Of a stretch of DNA of 64,000 bases, positions 43,141 through 52,243 are shown piece after piece. Location: assembly GCF_035989265.1 (NCBI RefSeq), contig NZ_JAYKZX010000003.1:2944501-3008500 (forward strand), read 5' to 3'. How positions within the stretch are numbered: position 1 is the first letter of the stretch; every line of letters begins with the position of its first letter. The notes beneath the pieces were generated by a model. That model did no database searches, was not told where the DNA came from, and saw only the letters and a program-made list of their open reading frames with translations. The position numbers were made by a program, and so were the translations under genes. The DNA comes from Sphingobium sp. HWE2-09 (GTDB taxonomy: Bacteria; Pseudomonadota; Alphaproteobacteria; Sphingomonadales; Sphingomonadaceae).

Positions 43141-44424
43141 TTATACGCCGAAATGGTCGCCCGCTGCGGCGAGTGCCGAAAAGAGCAGATCCAGCTGATC
43201 TGCGTCGGTGCAATAAGGCGGCATCAGATAGATGGTGTTGCCCAGCGGCCGCAGCAAGAGGCCGCGTTCCAGGAAGAATGCGCGCAGGCGCGGCGCGAGA
43301 TCGGACAGATAGCCCGCATCGGGAGCGATCAGGTCGATCGCCGCGATCGTGCCCAATTGTCGCGGGTTGGCAAAGGCGGGGTGGCGGGCCAGTCCATCGA
43401 GTCGCGCCGCGATGCCGTCAACCAATGTCGCGATTCGCCCCAGCACATCCTCTTCGCGCCAGATGGCAAGATTGGCGGCGGCGGCGGCGCAGGCGATGGC
43501 GTTGGCGGTATAGCTGGACGAATGGTAAAAGAGCCGCGCGCGGTCGGTCGATCGATGCGCGTCGAAGATCGGTGCGGTCGCCAGCGTGGCGGCCAGCGGG
43601 ATCGCCCCGCCGGTAATGCCCTTCGCCACCGCCATGATGTCCGGCACGATGCCCGCCTGTTCGCACGCGAACAGCGTGCCGGTGCGGCCCCATCCGGTCA
43701 TCACTTCGTCGGCGATGAAGAGGACGCCATGGCGGCGGCAGATCGCGGCCATGGCGTGCAGAACGGATGCGGGATAGAGCAGCATGCCGCCCGCGCCCAG
43801 GATCAGCGGCTCGACGATGAAGGCGGCGGGCTTTTGCGCGCAGGCGGCGTCCAGCGCGTCGAGGCAGGCCTGCTCCTGGCCGGGCGCGGGGAAGGGGATG
43901 GTGCCGACGTCGAACAGCAAGGGCGACCAGGCGGCGTTATAGACGCCCCGCTCCCCAATCGACATCGTCCCGATCGTATCGCCATGATAGCTATGGTCCA
44001 GCACCAGGATGCGGCTGCGCGCTTCCGCCAGTCCGTCCAGCGCCAGATTATGCCAATAGCCCAGCGCCATCTTGAGCGCGACCTCGACGGCGGTCGATCC
44101 GCTGTCGGAATAGAAGACATGCGCCAGTTCCGGCTGGCCCTCCGCACGGGGGGCTAGGGTGATCAGATCGCGCGCGACCGCTTCGGCGGGTTCGTGGGTA
44201 TAGCCTGCGAAGATCAGCTGATCGAGTTGCCCGGCCTGTGCGGCGATGGCGGCGGCGATGCGGGGATGGCAATGGCCGTGCGTCGTCACCCACCAGCTGG
44301 AAATGGCGTCGATCAACGTGCCGCCATCGGCCAGGTGCAGCAATGCGCCTTGCGCGCGCACGACATGGGGGATCGGCTCATTGAGGCCGTGTTGGGTGAA
44401 AGGGTGCCAGACGGGGGAGGTCAT
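43141..44424 (-). CDS. bioA: Adenosylmethionine-8-amino-7-oxononanoate aminotransferase
   Basis: A 427-residue PLP-dependent aminotransferase that makes 7,8-diaminopelargonate using S-adenosylmethionine as amino donor, in biotin synthesis. It begins WHPFTQHG, the substrate loop typical of BioA, followed by ISSWWVTTHGHCHP, the phosphate-binding SDSGSTAVE, HSYHGDTIG, DEVMTGWGRTG and AVAKGITGG with the PLP lysine. The length is normal. bioD and bioF lie about 3 kb away on the same strand, separated by an interrupted DUF4168 gene and an M13 peptidase, so the biotin cluster has been split. bioB and bioC are not in the window. Confidence 0.95.
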   Translation of the reverse strand: MTSPVWHPFTQHGLNEPIPHVVRAQGALLHLADGGTLIDAISSWWVTTHGHCHPRIAAAIAAQAGQLDQLIFAGYTHEPAEAVARDLITLAPRAEGQPELAHVFYSDSGSTAVEVALKMALGYWHNLALDGLAEARSRILVLDHSYHGDTIGTMSIGERGVYNAAWSPLLFDVGTIPFPAPGQEQACLDALDAACAQKPAAFIVEPLILGAGGMLLYPASVLHAMAAICRRHGVLFIADEVMTGWGRTGTLFACEQAGIVPDIMAVAKGITGGAIPLAATLATAPIFDAHRSTDRARLFYHSSSYTANAIACAAAAANLAIWREEDVLGRIATLVDGIAARLDGLARHPAFANPRQLGTIAAIDLIAPDAGYLSDLAPRLRAFFLERGLLLRPLGNTIYLMPPYCTDADQLDLLFSALAAAGDHFGV

Positions 44425-44480
44425 GGTGGCGCTTTAGAACGGCCGATCGGCCAAGGCCATGATTTTGCATGGCGCATAAA

Positions 44481-44509
44481 CAAAGGGCCGATCGTCGACC
44501 GGCCCTTTG
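44481..44509 (-). terminator. Rho-independent terminator after the DUF4168 gene
   Basis: On the minus strand CAAAGGGCCG (from 44509) and CGGCCCTTTG (to 44481) make a perfect 10-bp stem with a nine-base loop, followed by the T-rich sequence TTTATGC. It starts 21 bases past the DUF4168 stop at 44530. Confidence 0.75.
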
Positions 44510-44529
44510 CTATCAATATCGCTGCTGCC

Positions 44530-44964
44530 TTACTGGGGCGGCTGGCTCGGTGTCGCCGGAGCCGCCGGAGTAGCGGGCGCTGCCGGAGCAGCCGCCGCAG
44601 GGGCTGGCGGCGCGGCGGCCTGGATACGCTGTTGAAGCGCGGGATCAGCGGCCGCAGCCTGACCGATCTGGTTGAACTTTTCCGGCGGCAGGCCCGATGC
44701 CTGCAATGCAGCCAGCATCTTGGGCTGCTTGTCGGCTTCGGCGATCGAAGTGTCCGACTAAATCTTCGTCACTTCGACGGCGGCTGCCGCGAACTGCTTG
44801 ATATCGCTGTCGCTGAAATTGCTTGCGCCAGCCGCTGGTGCCGCAGGCGATGCAGGCGCAGCCGGGGCGGCGGGCGCCTGTGCAAGGGCGGGGTAGGCAG
44901 CGAACAAAGCCAGCGAAGCGATGCCTGCTTTCAGAAAAGCGGTGGTGTTGAGACCCGTCAACAT
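44530..44964 (-). pseudogene. DUF4168 exported protein interrupted by an in-frame amber codon
   Basis: The gene starts at ATG 44964 with AGGAG four bases before it. It encodes a signal (LKAGIASLALFAAYPALAQA), an Ala/Pro-rich linker and the start of DUF4168 (SDSDIKQFAAAAVEVTKI). At residue 69 a TAG (44758-44760) stops it. The same frame continues as SDTSIAEADKQPKMLAALQA, then GLPPEKFNQIGQAAAADPAL and an Ala/Pro-rich tail to TAA 44530, which is the rest of one DUF4168 domain. One C-to-T change of a CAG Gln codon would explain it. The result is a 68-residue fragment unless amber is read through or this is a base-call error. The function of DUF4168 is unknown. Confidence 0.82.
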
Positions 44965-45141
44965 TTTTCTCCTCTTTGTCGATATGCTGATGAACAGACG
45001 ACCAAGCTGTTGATATCGTTCCGGGGAGGAAAGTGCCGAACGGTGAATCGTGCGATTCAAAGGATAACGGGACTCGGCAAAACGGTTCGTCGCCCGACAG
45101 GCGCCATTGGCCGCAGCGGTCCTTCGCAGTCGCGGAATAAA

Positions 45142-45177
45142 GATCGGCCCGGACGCGTCATGCCGTCCGGGCCGATC
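45142..45177 (-). terminator. Rho-independent terminator after the M13 peptidase gene
   Basis: GATCGGCCCGGACG (45142-45155) and CGTCCGGGCCGATC (45164-45177) form a perfect 14-bp stem with an eight-base loop. On the minus strand it begins 8 bases after the peptidase stop and is followed by TTTATTCCG. Confidence 0.8.
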
Positions 45178-45185
45178 CAATGGGC

Positions 45186-47234
45186 TTACCAGATTTTCAC
45201 GCGATCCTTGGGCGCCAGATAGATTTTGCCGCCCGGCGCGGGCTTGAACGCATCGTACCAGGCGTCGAAATTGCGCACGATGTCGGCGCGATATTGCGAC
45301 GGCGCATGTGGATCGGTGACCAGGCGTTGGCGCAAATTGGCCTCGCGATAATTGCGCCGCCATACCTGCGCCCAGCCCAGGAAGAAGCGCTGGTCGCCGG
45401 TCGTGCCGTCGATCACGGGCGCGGGCTTGCCGCCCTGCGAGGCATGATAGGCGTCAAGCGCGACAGCCAGCCCGGCCAGATCGCCGATATTTTCGCCCAT
45501 GGTAAAGGCGCCCTTCACATGCGCACCGGGGAAGGGTTCATAGGCGTCATATTGCGCGCCCAGCTTGTCGGTCAGTCCCTTGAACGCGGCAACGTCGGCG
45601 TCGGTCCACCACTGGTTGAGCTTGCCGGTCTCATCATATTTCGCGCCCTGATCGTCGAAATGATGGCTCAGTTCATGGCCGATCACCGCGCCGATGCCGC
45701 CATAATTGACCGCCGGATCGGCATGGGGATCGAAGAAGGGCGGTTGCAGGATGGCGGCGGGGAAGACGATCTCCACCATGCCGAAATTGGCGTAGGCGTT
45801 GATCTCCATCGGGGTCATGCCCCATTCCCAGCGATAGATGGGCTTGCCGAGCTTGCCGACGTTATAGTCGAAGGCAAACTGGTTGGACCGCAGCGCATTG
45901 CCGAACAGGTCGTCCCTCTTGATGGTCAGGCCATCATAGTCGCGCCACTTGTCGGGATAGCCGATCTTGGGCGTGAAGGCGGCCAGCTTCTTGTGCGCGC
46001 GCGCCTTGGCCGTGTCGCTCATCCACGGCAGGCCATCGATGCGGCGGCCCATCGCGGCGATTACATTCTTGACCAGAACATCCATCGCCGCCTTGGTTTC
46101 GGGCGGGAAATATTGCGCGACATAGACTTTGCCGACTTCTTCGCCGAGCAATTCCTTGAGGAAATCGACGCCGCGCTTCCACCGCGCCTCGCGTTCGGGC
46201 GTGCCCGACAGAGTGGTGCCGTAGAAAGCGAAATCGGCATTGGCGATGCTGTCGGGCAGATCGTCGGCAAAGCTGTGCAGGCTGCGCAGCAGCAACGCGT
46301 CCTTGAGCACGCCGATCGGCGTCTTTGCAATCAGTGCGGCCTCACCGGTGATGGCGCTGGGCTGGGCGATCAGCAGGCTGGCGGGGGTCAGGCCGTTCGC
46401 CTGGTAAAAGGTCGCGAAGTCGAAGCCCGGCGCGGCCTTTTGCAAGTCGGCCAGCGTCATCTTGTTATAGGTCTTGTCGGCGTCGCGGCTGTCGACCTGG
46501 GTCCAGTGGACCTTGGCCACCGCGGTTTCGAACGCCATCAGGGCGGCGGCGCGCGCCTTGGCGTCACTCTCGCCCGCCAGGGTCAGCATCTTTTCCAGAT
46601 GCGCGACATAGGCGGTGCGGATCGCCGCCATCTTCTCGCCCGGGTCCAGATAATAGTCGCGATCGGGTAGGCCCAGCCCGCCCTGGCTCATCGAGAGGAT
46701 ATAGGTTTCGGGGTCTTTATCGTCCTGCCCGACATAGAAGCGGAACGGTCCGGGAACCCCGGCGCGCCCGGCCTTGGCCGCGACCTGGGCATAGCCCTTC
46801 AGATCCTTGATCGCCTTGATCTCGGCCAGCCAGGGCTTGATCGGGGCAAGCCCCTTCGCCTCGACGGCGGCGGTGTCCAGATAGCTGGCATAGGCCGCCC
46901 CTATCTTGCTGTTCGGATCGGTCTTCGCCGCTTCCAATATGCCGCGCGTGCGTTCGCGCGACAGGTCGTCCAGCGTGTTGAAGGCGCCATAGTTGGACTT
47001 GTCGGCGGGGACCGGCGTGTTCTTCGCCCAAGTGCCATTGGCATAGTCGTAGAAATCGTCGCCGGGCTTCACCGACTTGTCCATGCCCGCGGCGTCGAAG
47101 CCATAGCTGCCATAGGTCGGCTTGGCGGAGTCGGCCGCCGTGGCGGCGGGCGGGGTTGCGGATTGGTCCGCATGGGCGACCGTGGCGGCCAAGGCCAGCG
47201 CCGTGGCGGCAGCACCCAGAAAGAGGGTTTTCAT
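45186..47234 (-). CDS. M13-family (neprilysin/PepO-type) zinc metallopeptidase
   Basis: A 682-residue exported oligopeptidase. ATG 47234 lies after AGGGAA; a TTG at 47237 is an equal alternative. Signal residues 1-23 end in AHADQ. The catalytic zinc motif is VIGHELSHHFDDQGAKYD (H-E-x-x-H), with the third ligand and Asp in ENIGDLAGLAVALDAY and the family's VNAYANFGMVEIVFPAAIL-like substrate loop (here EINAYANFGM). The C-terminus PKDRVKIW ends like other M13 enzymes. It probably degrades peptides in the periplasm or at the cell surface. It stands between bioA and bioD without a functional link to biotin. Confidence 0.93.
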   Translation of the reverse strand: MKTLFLGAAATALALAATVAHADQSATPPAATAADSAKPTYGSYGFDAAGMDKSVKPGDDFYDYANGTWAKNTPVPADKSNYGAFNTLDDLSRERTRGILEAAKTDPNSKIGAAYASYLDTAAVEAKGLAPIKPWLAEIKAIKDLKGYAQVAAKAGRAGVPGPFRFYVGQDDKDPETYILSMSQGGLGLPDRDYYLDPGEKMAAIRTAYVAHLEKMLTLAGESDAKARAAALMAFETAVAKVHWTQVDSRDADKTYNKMTLADLQKAAPGFDFATFYQANGLTPASLLIAQPSAITGEAALIAKTPIGVLKDALLLRSLHSFADDLPDSIANADFAFYGTTLSGTPEREARWKRGVDFLKELLGEEVGKVYVAQYFPPETKAAMDVLVKNVIAAMGRRIDGLPWMSDTAKARAHKKLAAFTPKIGYPDKWRDYDGLTIKRDDLFGNALRSNQFAFDYNVGKLGKPIYRWEWGMTPMEINAYANFGMVEIVFPAAILQPPFFDPHADPAVNYGGIGAVIGHELSHHFDDQGAKYDETGKLNQWWTDADVAAFKGLTDKLGAQYDAYEPFPGAHVKGAFTMGENIGDLAGLAVALDAYHASQGGKPAPVIDGTTGDQRFFLGWAQVWRRNYREANLRQRLVTDPHAPSQYRADIVRNFDAWYDAFKPAPGGKIYLAPKDRVKIW

Positions 47235-47359
47235 CAAAGCATTCCCTTGCTTGCGACAGATCGGGCGCGCGGGTAGCGCGCCCTGCGTGACAGGGACTTG
47301 AACGCGCGTACAACAATCTTGTCCATGTCGTTGGTCGAAAATTGTCGGCGATTGAAATA

Positions 47360-47973
47360 TTAGGGAAGTGTGATGTGCGCGGCGAAGGCGGCGGCCAGCC
47401 CCCTAGCATCGACCTTGTCCAAATGCGGCAGGCGGCCAAGCGAGCGCACGCCCGCCAGTTGCGGGATAATCCGCTCATTTTCCGCATGGGCTTCGCCGAT
47501 GAAGGCGATCCCGGATATGGGCACGTCGCGGGCCTTGAGCGCTTCGATGCTGAGCAGGCTATGGTTGATCGTGCCCAGCCCCGTTCGCGCGCACAGGATC
47601 ACCGGCTTGCCCCAATAGGCGAAGAGGTCCGCCATCAGCAGCGTTTCGGATATCGGGACCAGCACGCCGCCTGCGCCCTCCACCACCAGCGGGCTGTCCA
47701 CCCGGGGCAATGCCAATTGGTCCAAGGCGATCGACACGCCGTCGATCCGCGCCGCGAGATGGGGGAGGCGGGGGTTTTCAGGCGAAAGGCTTCGGGCAGG
47801 ATGTGCGCGGCGGGCAGGCCGGAGAGCGTAGCGACCGTTTCCTTGTCGCCCTCGGGGTCGACCCCGGCCTGGATGGGCTTCCAATAATAGGCACCCAGCG
47901 CGCCTGCCAGGCCCGCGGCGAATACTGTCTTGCCGACGCCGGTATCCGTGCCGGTGACGACCAGGACGCTCAT
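47360..47973 (-). pseudogene. bioD: Dethiobiotin synthetase BioD, frameshifted
   Basis: BioD closes the ureido ring of dethiobiotin with ATP and CO2. From ATG 47973 the frame gives [18 protein letters not shown] (P-loop) and [11 protein letters not shown], then loses the family after FRLKTPASP. The correct continuation is in the next frame: [31 protein letters not shown] and GLGTINHSLLSIEAL, ending at 47360. The shift falls at the five-G run 47761-47765 (five C on the coding strand), where six would keep TPASPHLAAR in frame. Start and stop of the neighbouring genes are intact, and the ATGA overlap with bioF is kept. A homopolymer error is likely; a true loss would make the strain need biotin unless another BioD exists. 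Confidence 0.85.
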
Positions 47974-49094
47974 GCCATCGCCTTGCGCAGCACCTGGCCC
48001 AGCGCGGCGACATCGGCGCGCCCGACATTCAGGGTCAGCGATATGCGCAACCGGCTGGTGCCCGGCGGGACGGTAGGCGGGCGGATGCCGCGCACGTCGA
48101 AGCCTGCCTCCTGCAATGTCGCGGCCACCGCCATGGTGCGGGCATCCTCGCCCACGATCACCGGCACGATCTGGCTGCGCGGCGATGGCAGGCCCAGCGG
48201 CGCGCAGATCGCTTCGGCGGCATCCTGCCGCAGCGTCGTGAGACGATCGCGCAGGTCGCTCGCCTGCTCGATCCGGTCGAGCGCGGCCGATGCCGCCACC
48301 GCCATCAGCGGCGAGGGCGCGGTCGAAAAGATGAAGGCGCGCGCGCGGTTGATCAGATAATCGATATGCACGCGCGGGCCGCAGATCAGCGCGCCTTCCA
48401 CGCCCATGGCTTTGCCGCAGGTATGTAGCGTGATGACATTGTGCAGCCCGTCGAGGCCCGCGGACAGGCCGCGCCCGCCCGGCCCGAACACGCCGGTGCC
48501 ATGCGCTTCGTCCAGCAACAGCATCGCGCCATGGGTGGCGGCGAGTTTGGCCAGGTCGGTCAACGGCGCCATGTCGCCGTCCATCGAATAGAGCGTTTCC
48601 ACCGCGATCCAGATGCGGCCCTTGCCCCCTTCAGCGCGGAAGGCGGCGATGAGGTCGGCGAAACTCTGCACATCGTTATGGCGGGCGAAGACCGCCGCCG
48701 CCTTGCTCATGCGGATGCCGTCATGGGCGCTGGCGTGGATCAGTTCGTCCGCGACGATCAGGTCGCCGCGTTGGGGCAGGGTGGCAAAGATGGCGAGATT
48801 GCCGGCGAAGCCGTTGGCGACGAACAAGGCCGCCTGGGTCCGAAAGAAATCGGCGGCCTTCGCTTCCAGTCCTTCATGTTCCGGCGCATTGCCGCGCAGC
48901 AGCCGCGATCCCCCCGAACCCACCGGCACGCCGCGTCCGATCGCATCGACCACCGCCTGCGCGATGATCGGATCGCCCGCAAGGCCGAGATAGTCGTTGG
49001 ACGCGAAATCGCGGCCGGATCGGGCGATGAGGTGGCGCAACCGCCCGCGCGACTCCAGCGCGGCAAGCTGTGTGGCAAAGGGTTCGGCAGTCAT
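47970..49094 (-). CDS. bioF: 8-amino-7-oxononanoate synthase
   Basis: A 374-residue PLP enzyme that joins pimeloyl-thioester with alanine in biotin synthesis. ATG 49094 (MTAEPFATQ) fits; an in-frame ATG at 49130 would add 12 unconserved residues. Motifs are [59 protein letters not shown] and [13 protein letters not shown], with the PLP lysine in CGKAMG. It overlaps bioD by four bases (ATGA). The 182 bases upstream hold a dispersed repeat element, copy B. Confidence 0.95.
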   Translation of the reverse strand: MTAEPFATQLAALESRGRLRHLIARSGRDFASNDYLGLAGDPIIAQAVVDAIGRGVPVGSGGSRLLRGNAPEHEGLEAKAADFFRTQAALFVANGFAGNLAIFATLPQRGDLIVADELIHASAHDGIRMSKAAAVFARHNDVQSFADLIAAFRAEGGKGRIWIAVETLYSMDGDMAPLTDLAKLAATHGAMLLLDEAHGTGVFGPGGRGLSAGLDGLHNVITLHTCGKAMGVEGALICGPRVHIDYLINRARAFIFSTAPSPLMAVAASAALDRIEQASDLRDRLTTLRQDAAEAICAPLGLPSPRSQIVPVIVGEDARTMAVAATLQEAGFDVRGIRPPTVPPGTSRLRISLTLNVGRADVAALGQVLRKAMA

Positions 49095-49137
49095 GGCGCG
49101 GGCTATAGGCCCGGCCGCCGGAGGCGGCAAGCGGCGG

Positions 49138-49269
49138 CTTAACTTCGCACATTTCCCGCATATTTTGTCATTTATATTCCTATTTCGGACATAAGGTTAC
49201 AATCACTGAATGGATGGTGGCCGGGTTTTCCCAGGCGTCAACATGCCATCGCCATCGCCTGTAGGACAG
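49138..49269 (+). repeat. Dispersed intergenic element, copy B
   Basis: It carries the same three blocks, in the same order and orientation, as 17453-17558: the identical 22-base block (49138-49159), then after a 20-base insertion a block with GGACATAAGGTTAC (49180-49200), and TAGGACAG at the end (49262-49269). The sequence between the second and last blocks differs completely from copy A but also folds: GATGGTGGC (from 49213) can pair with GCCATCGCCATC with a three-base bulge. It sits between the MmeI-like gene and bioF. Confidence 0.58.
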
Positions 49270-49276
49270 CCGGGTC

Positions 49277-52018
49277 TTATCCGCTGCACAGCTGCTGGTA
49301 GAGGGTGAAAAGATGCTCCACCCGCGCCCGGTCGGAGGCGAAGGGCGCCCGGCGATAGAGCCGGTCGACCGCCTGGTCGAGATCGCGATGCGCGCGGCGC
49401 AGGGCAAGCGGCATGGTGTAGGGATCATAGAGGTCGGCCAGGGTCGAGTCGGCATTTTGCGGCAGGGCGCGGGCGTCGAGCACGGCTTGGGCGAGTGACT
49501 CTACCGATGTCCGTTGTGCGGGGGTGGCGTCCGGCCAAGGGAATGTATTATAGACCACGCCAACGGAATACATATAGTCGCTCTTCATCCGCCCGGTGAT
49601 CTGGCGCATCCAGGCCATATGCATGCGGCTGGTGAGGATGGCGAACTCCCAGAGGGAGGCGTCGAGCAAAACCCTGAGCTTCTGGTTAGGGACGATCGAC
49701 GGTTCTATCCATCCGATCGGGATATAGTCCCGCCGTTCGGACGATGTATTGGGTATGACGAGATAAGGCCGCTCCGGCAGCACGGTGACATGCCATTGGG
49801 TTGGGGTGTCCGCCAACGCCTGCGTCGTGCGACTGCCGCTGGATCTGCGCCATTCCCGAACCTCGTTCAGACGTTGCCTGACCAAGGGCAATTGACGCAG
49901 CTTGTCCGGGGCTATGTCGGCCGTGACGATCACCCACCGGACATAGCCATTGATGAATTCATGTGCGCCCTGATAGGGGCGCAGCAACGGTTCGGCGTTC
50001 GGCTCGGCCTCCAAAAGGGCTGCACGATCGTCTGAGCCGAGTACGAGGAAGCCTCCGTCCAACGGCTTGGAACCGGTCTTCAGCCGCCGCGCGCTGTTGA
50101 TCGGCCGTCCCTCCTCCCGCACCACAAGATGGCGGTCGGCCGCACCGGCATCGAACAGATAGGCGGTGAGCGCCCCGTGGCGGGTTTCGACCGGCGCGCC
50201 CTTTGCGTCGGCATAGCTGAACAGGCGTTTGTCCTTTGGCGCGCTGGCCCGCGGCGCGAGGCCGATGATCACGCAATGCACCGCCGCGCGGCCGGGCCAG
50301 ACGAAGGGGCGGTGGGCGAAGGCGATCTCCATGTCTTCGCGAAAGAGCAGCGGCCAGAGCTGCGCCACCTGCTCGCCCTGCACGATGCTGTTGGTCGCGA
50401 CGAAAGCGATATGCGCCCCGCCCGCTGCGGCGAAGCGGGCGGCCTTGATGAACCATGCGGCGACATAGTCGAGCGTGCCGCCGCTGCCTGGCAGGGCGGC
50501 GATGCGGCGCAGCTGCGCGCGCTGGGCCTCCGTCTGATATTTGGCGCCGATGAAGGGCGGGTTGCCGACGATATAGCTGCATCGTTCTGGTGGCAGCAAG
50601 GTCGCCCATTCCAGTTCCAGCGCGTCGCCATGGCGGATATTGGGTGCGGTGACGAGCGGGATGCGGGCATAGGGACGGCCGAAATCCTCGCCCAGCCGGG
50701 TGTTGGCGATATGGTCGGTCATCCACAGCGCGACCTGCGCGATCTGGCTGGGAAATTCGTCGATCTCGATGCCGTGGAAGCGATCGACGTTGAGGCGGGT
50801 CAATTCGGCGACGTCCAGCACCTGCTGCACCGGGCCGCCGACGATCAGCCGCTCGCGGATGATCTCCCGCTCCAGTTCGCGCAATTCGCGATAGGCGACC
50901 ACCAGGAAATTGCCCGCACCGCAGGCGGGGTCGAGGAAAGTGAGGCCCGCCATCCTCTCCTGCAACCGGCGCAGCGCCGCGTCCCGGCCGGATCGCAGCG
51001 CGCAGGCGCGGTCGAATTCGGCGCGCAGATCGTCCAGGAACAGCGGGCCGATGACTTTCAGGATCGCCTCTTCAGGCGTGTAGTGCGCGCCTTGCTTGCG
51101 GCGCGTCACCGTGTCGATCACGCTTTCGAACAGCGACCCGAAGATGGCGGGCGACACTTCGCCCCAGTTGAACAGGCTGGCGTCGATCAGCATCTGGCGC
51201 ATGGCCGCGTCGAACACGGGCGTTGCGATGCGGCCGGAAAAGAGCGCGCCGTTGATATAGGGAAATTCGGCGAGGTCCGCGTCCAGCCCCTGTTGCCGAC
51301 GGTCGGGCGGGGTATCGAGCACTTCGAACAATTCGATCAGCCAGCGGCCAAGGTCGCGTCCGTCGGCGCTGGTGCGGGTTTCGAGGAAGAGGAGAAATTG
51401 TTCGCGCCGCTCGAAAATGCCGGTGTCGTCGGCGAAGAGGATGAAGAGCAGGCGGACGAGCAGCCGTTCCAGATCATGACCGACATAGCCGCGCGCGGCC
51501 AAGCCATTGTGCAGGCGGCCCATCAGGTCGGTCGCCTTGCGGTTCACCGGCGACTGGTTGCGCAGCAGTTGCGGCTTGACGCCCAGGATGAAGTCGAACG
51601 CCTCGACATGGCGTTTGAGGTCGGGCAGCGGGAAATGCCATTGCCGCCGCGTTTCCAGGTCGAGCAGTTCGAACCGCTGAAAATCGCACACCATCATGTG
51701 GCGCGGCCGCTGTTCTTCCGGCAGCCAGTCATGATAGTCGAGCGCCTGGGCCATGGCGCGGTCGAGATTGCGGCCGATGCTCTTCTGTTCGACGATCAGC
51801 GTGCCGGGCCAGAACAGGTCGATGAACCCGCCGGTGCGGCGCGCGTCCAGCGCCTTCACCCGCTGTTCGTACACCGCCACCTGTTTGCGGGGGACGCCGA
51901 AAATGGCGAAAAATTCGTCGTAGAAGCTGTGGGTCTGGCCCTTCTCATAGCCCTTGCCGTGCCATTCGGCCGAAAAATGAGCGGCGTTCGCGCGAATTTC
52001 CGGCCAGCTCAGACGCAT
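49277..52018 (-). CDS. MmeI-like single-chain restriction-modification enzyme (Type IIL)
   Basis: A 913-residue protein with the MmeI domain order. The N-terminal PD-(D/E)xK nuclease has Asp67, Glu77 and Lys79 (D-x9-E-x-K in FIDLFWPGTLIVEQK), the spacing of MmeI Asp70/Glu80/Lys82. A helical spacer (about 140-340) leads to an adenine methylase with motif I FLDPACGAGNFLVV (about 359) and motif IV YIVGNPPFIG (about 485). A target-recognition region (about 600-800) and a helical C-terminus follow. Such enzymes methylate one strand at N6-adenine and cut about 20 bases away; no separate methylase or specificity gene is needed. ATG 52018 has GGGAGGG before it. Catalytic residues are intact. The recognition sequence cannot be read. 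Confidence 0.92.
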   Translation of the reverse strand: MRLSWPEIRANAAHFSAEWHGKGYEKGQTHSFYDEFFAIFGVPRKQVAVYEQRVKALDARRTGGFIDLFWPGTLIVEQKSIGRNLDRAMAQALDYHDWLPEEQRPRHMMVCDFQRFELLDLETRRQWHFPLPDLKRHVEAFDFILGVKPQLLRNQSPVNRKATDLMGRLHNGLAARGYVGHDLERLLVRLLFILFADDTGIFERREQFLLFLETRTSADGRDLGRWLIELFEVLDTPPDRRQQGLDADLAEFPYINGALFSGRIATPVFDAAMRQMLIDASLFNWGEVSPAIFGSLFESVIDTVTRRKQGAHYTPEEAILKVIGPLFLDDLRAEFDRACALRSGRDAALRRLQERMAGLTFLDPACGAGNFLVVAYRELRELEREIIRERLIVGGPVQQVLDVAELTRLNVDRFHGIEIDEFPSQIAQVALWMTDHIANTRLGEDFGRPYARIPLVTAPNIRHGDALELEWATLLPPERCSYIVGNPPFIGAKYQTEAQRAQLRRIAALPGSGGTLDYVAAWFIKAARFAAAGGAHIAFVATNSIVQGEQVAQLWPLLFREDMEIAFAHRPFVWPGRAAVHCVIIGLAPRASAPKDKRLFSYADAKGAPVETRHGALTAYLFDAGAADRHLVVREEGRPINSARRLKTGSKPLDGGFLVLGSDDRAALLEAEPNAEPLLRPYQGAHEFINGYVRWVIVTADIAPDKLRQLPLVRQRLNEVREWRRSSGSRTTQALADTPTQWHVTVLPERPYLVIPNTSSERRDYIPIGWIEPSIVPNQKLRVLLDASLWEFAILTSRMHMAWMRQITGRMKSDYMYSVGVVYNTFPWPDATPAQRTSVESLAQAVLDARALPQNADSTLADLYDPYTMPLALRRAHRDLDQAVDRLYRRAPFASDRARVEHLFTLYQQLCSG

Positions 52019-52129
52019 GCTTTCCCTCCCCCGATGAGACGGGGAAAGGGCTGGCGGATCAGGCGGTTGGGGCCAAGCGAAGCTCCATCCGTTATGGCGG
52101 AAAGGAGGAGCCAGAGCAGCGCCCTGTCA

Positions 52130-52240
52130 ATCGGGATGATTTATATCCGCTCGCCCTCAGCCTGTCGAAGGGCCGTACTTCCCAAGAAAGTGCAGGGCTT
52201 CGACAGGCTCAGCCCGAACGGCTCTTATATAAATCCCGAT
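52130..52240. repeat. Long palindromic repeat (GTTCG family), copy 1
   Basis: The left half contains CGCCCTCAGCCTGTCGAAGG and the right half CGACAGGCTCAGCCCGAACG, which pair with a few mismatches. The pairing extends outwards through ATCGGGAT...TTATAT and ATATAAATCCCGAT, making arms of over 40 bases. It fills most of the gap between the MmeI-like gene and the DUF2490 gene. The same core recurs at 61495-61572 and, more divergent, at 57101-57169. Confidence 0.75.
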
Positions 52241-52243
52241 GCG

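Noticed and set aside
49277..52018. Reading the large methylase as BREX PglX
   Set aside because: The N-terminal D-x9-E-x-K nuclease and MmeI domain order fit Type IIL, and none of the other BREX genes is present.
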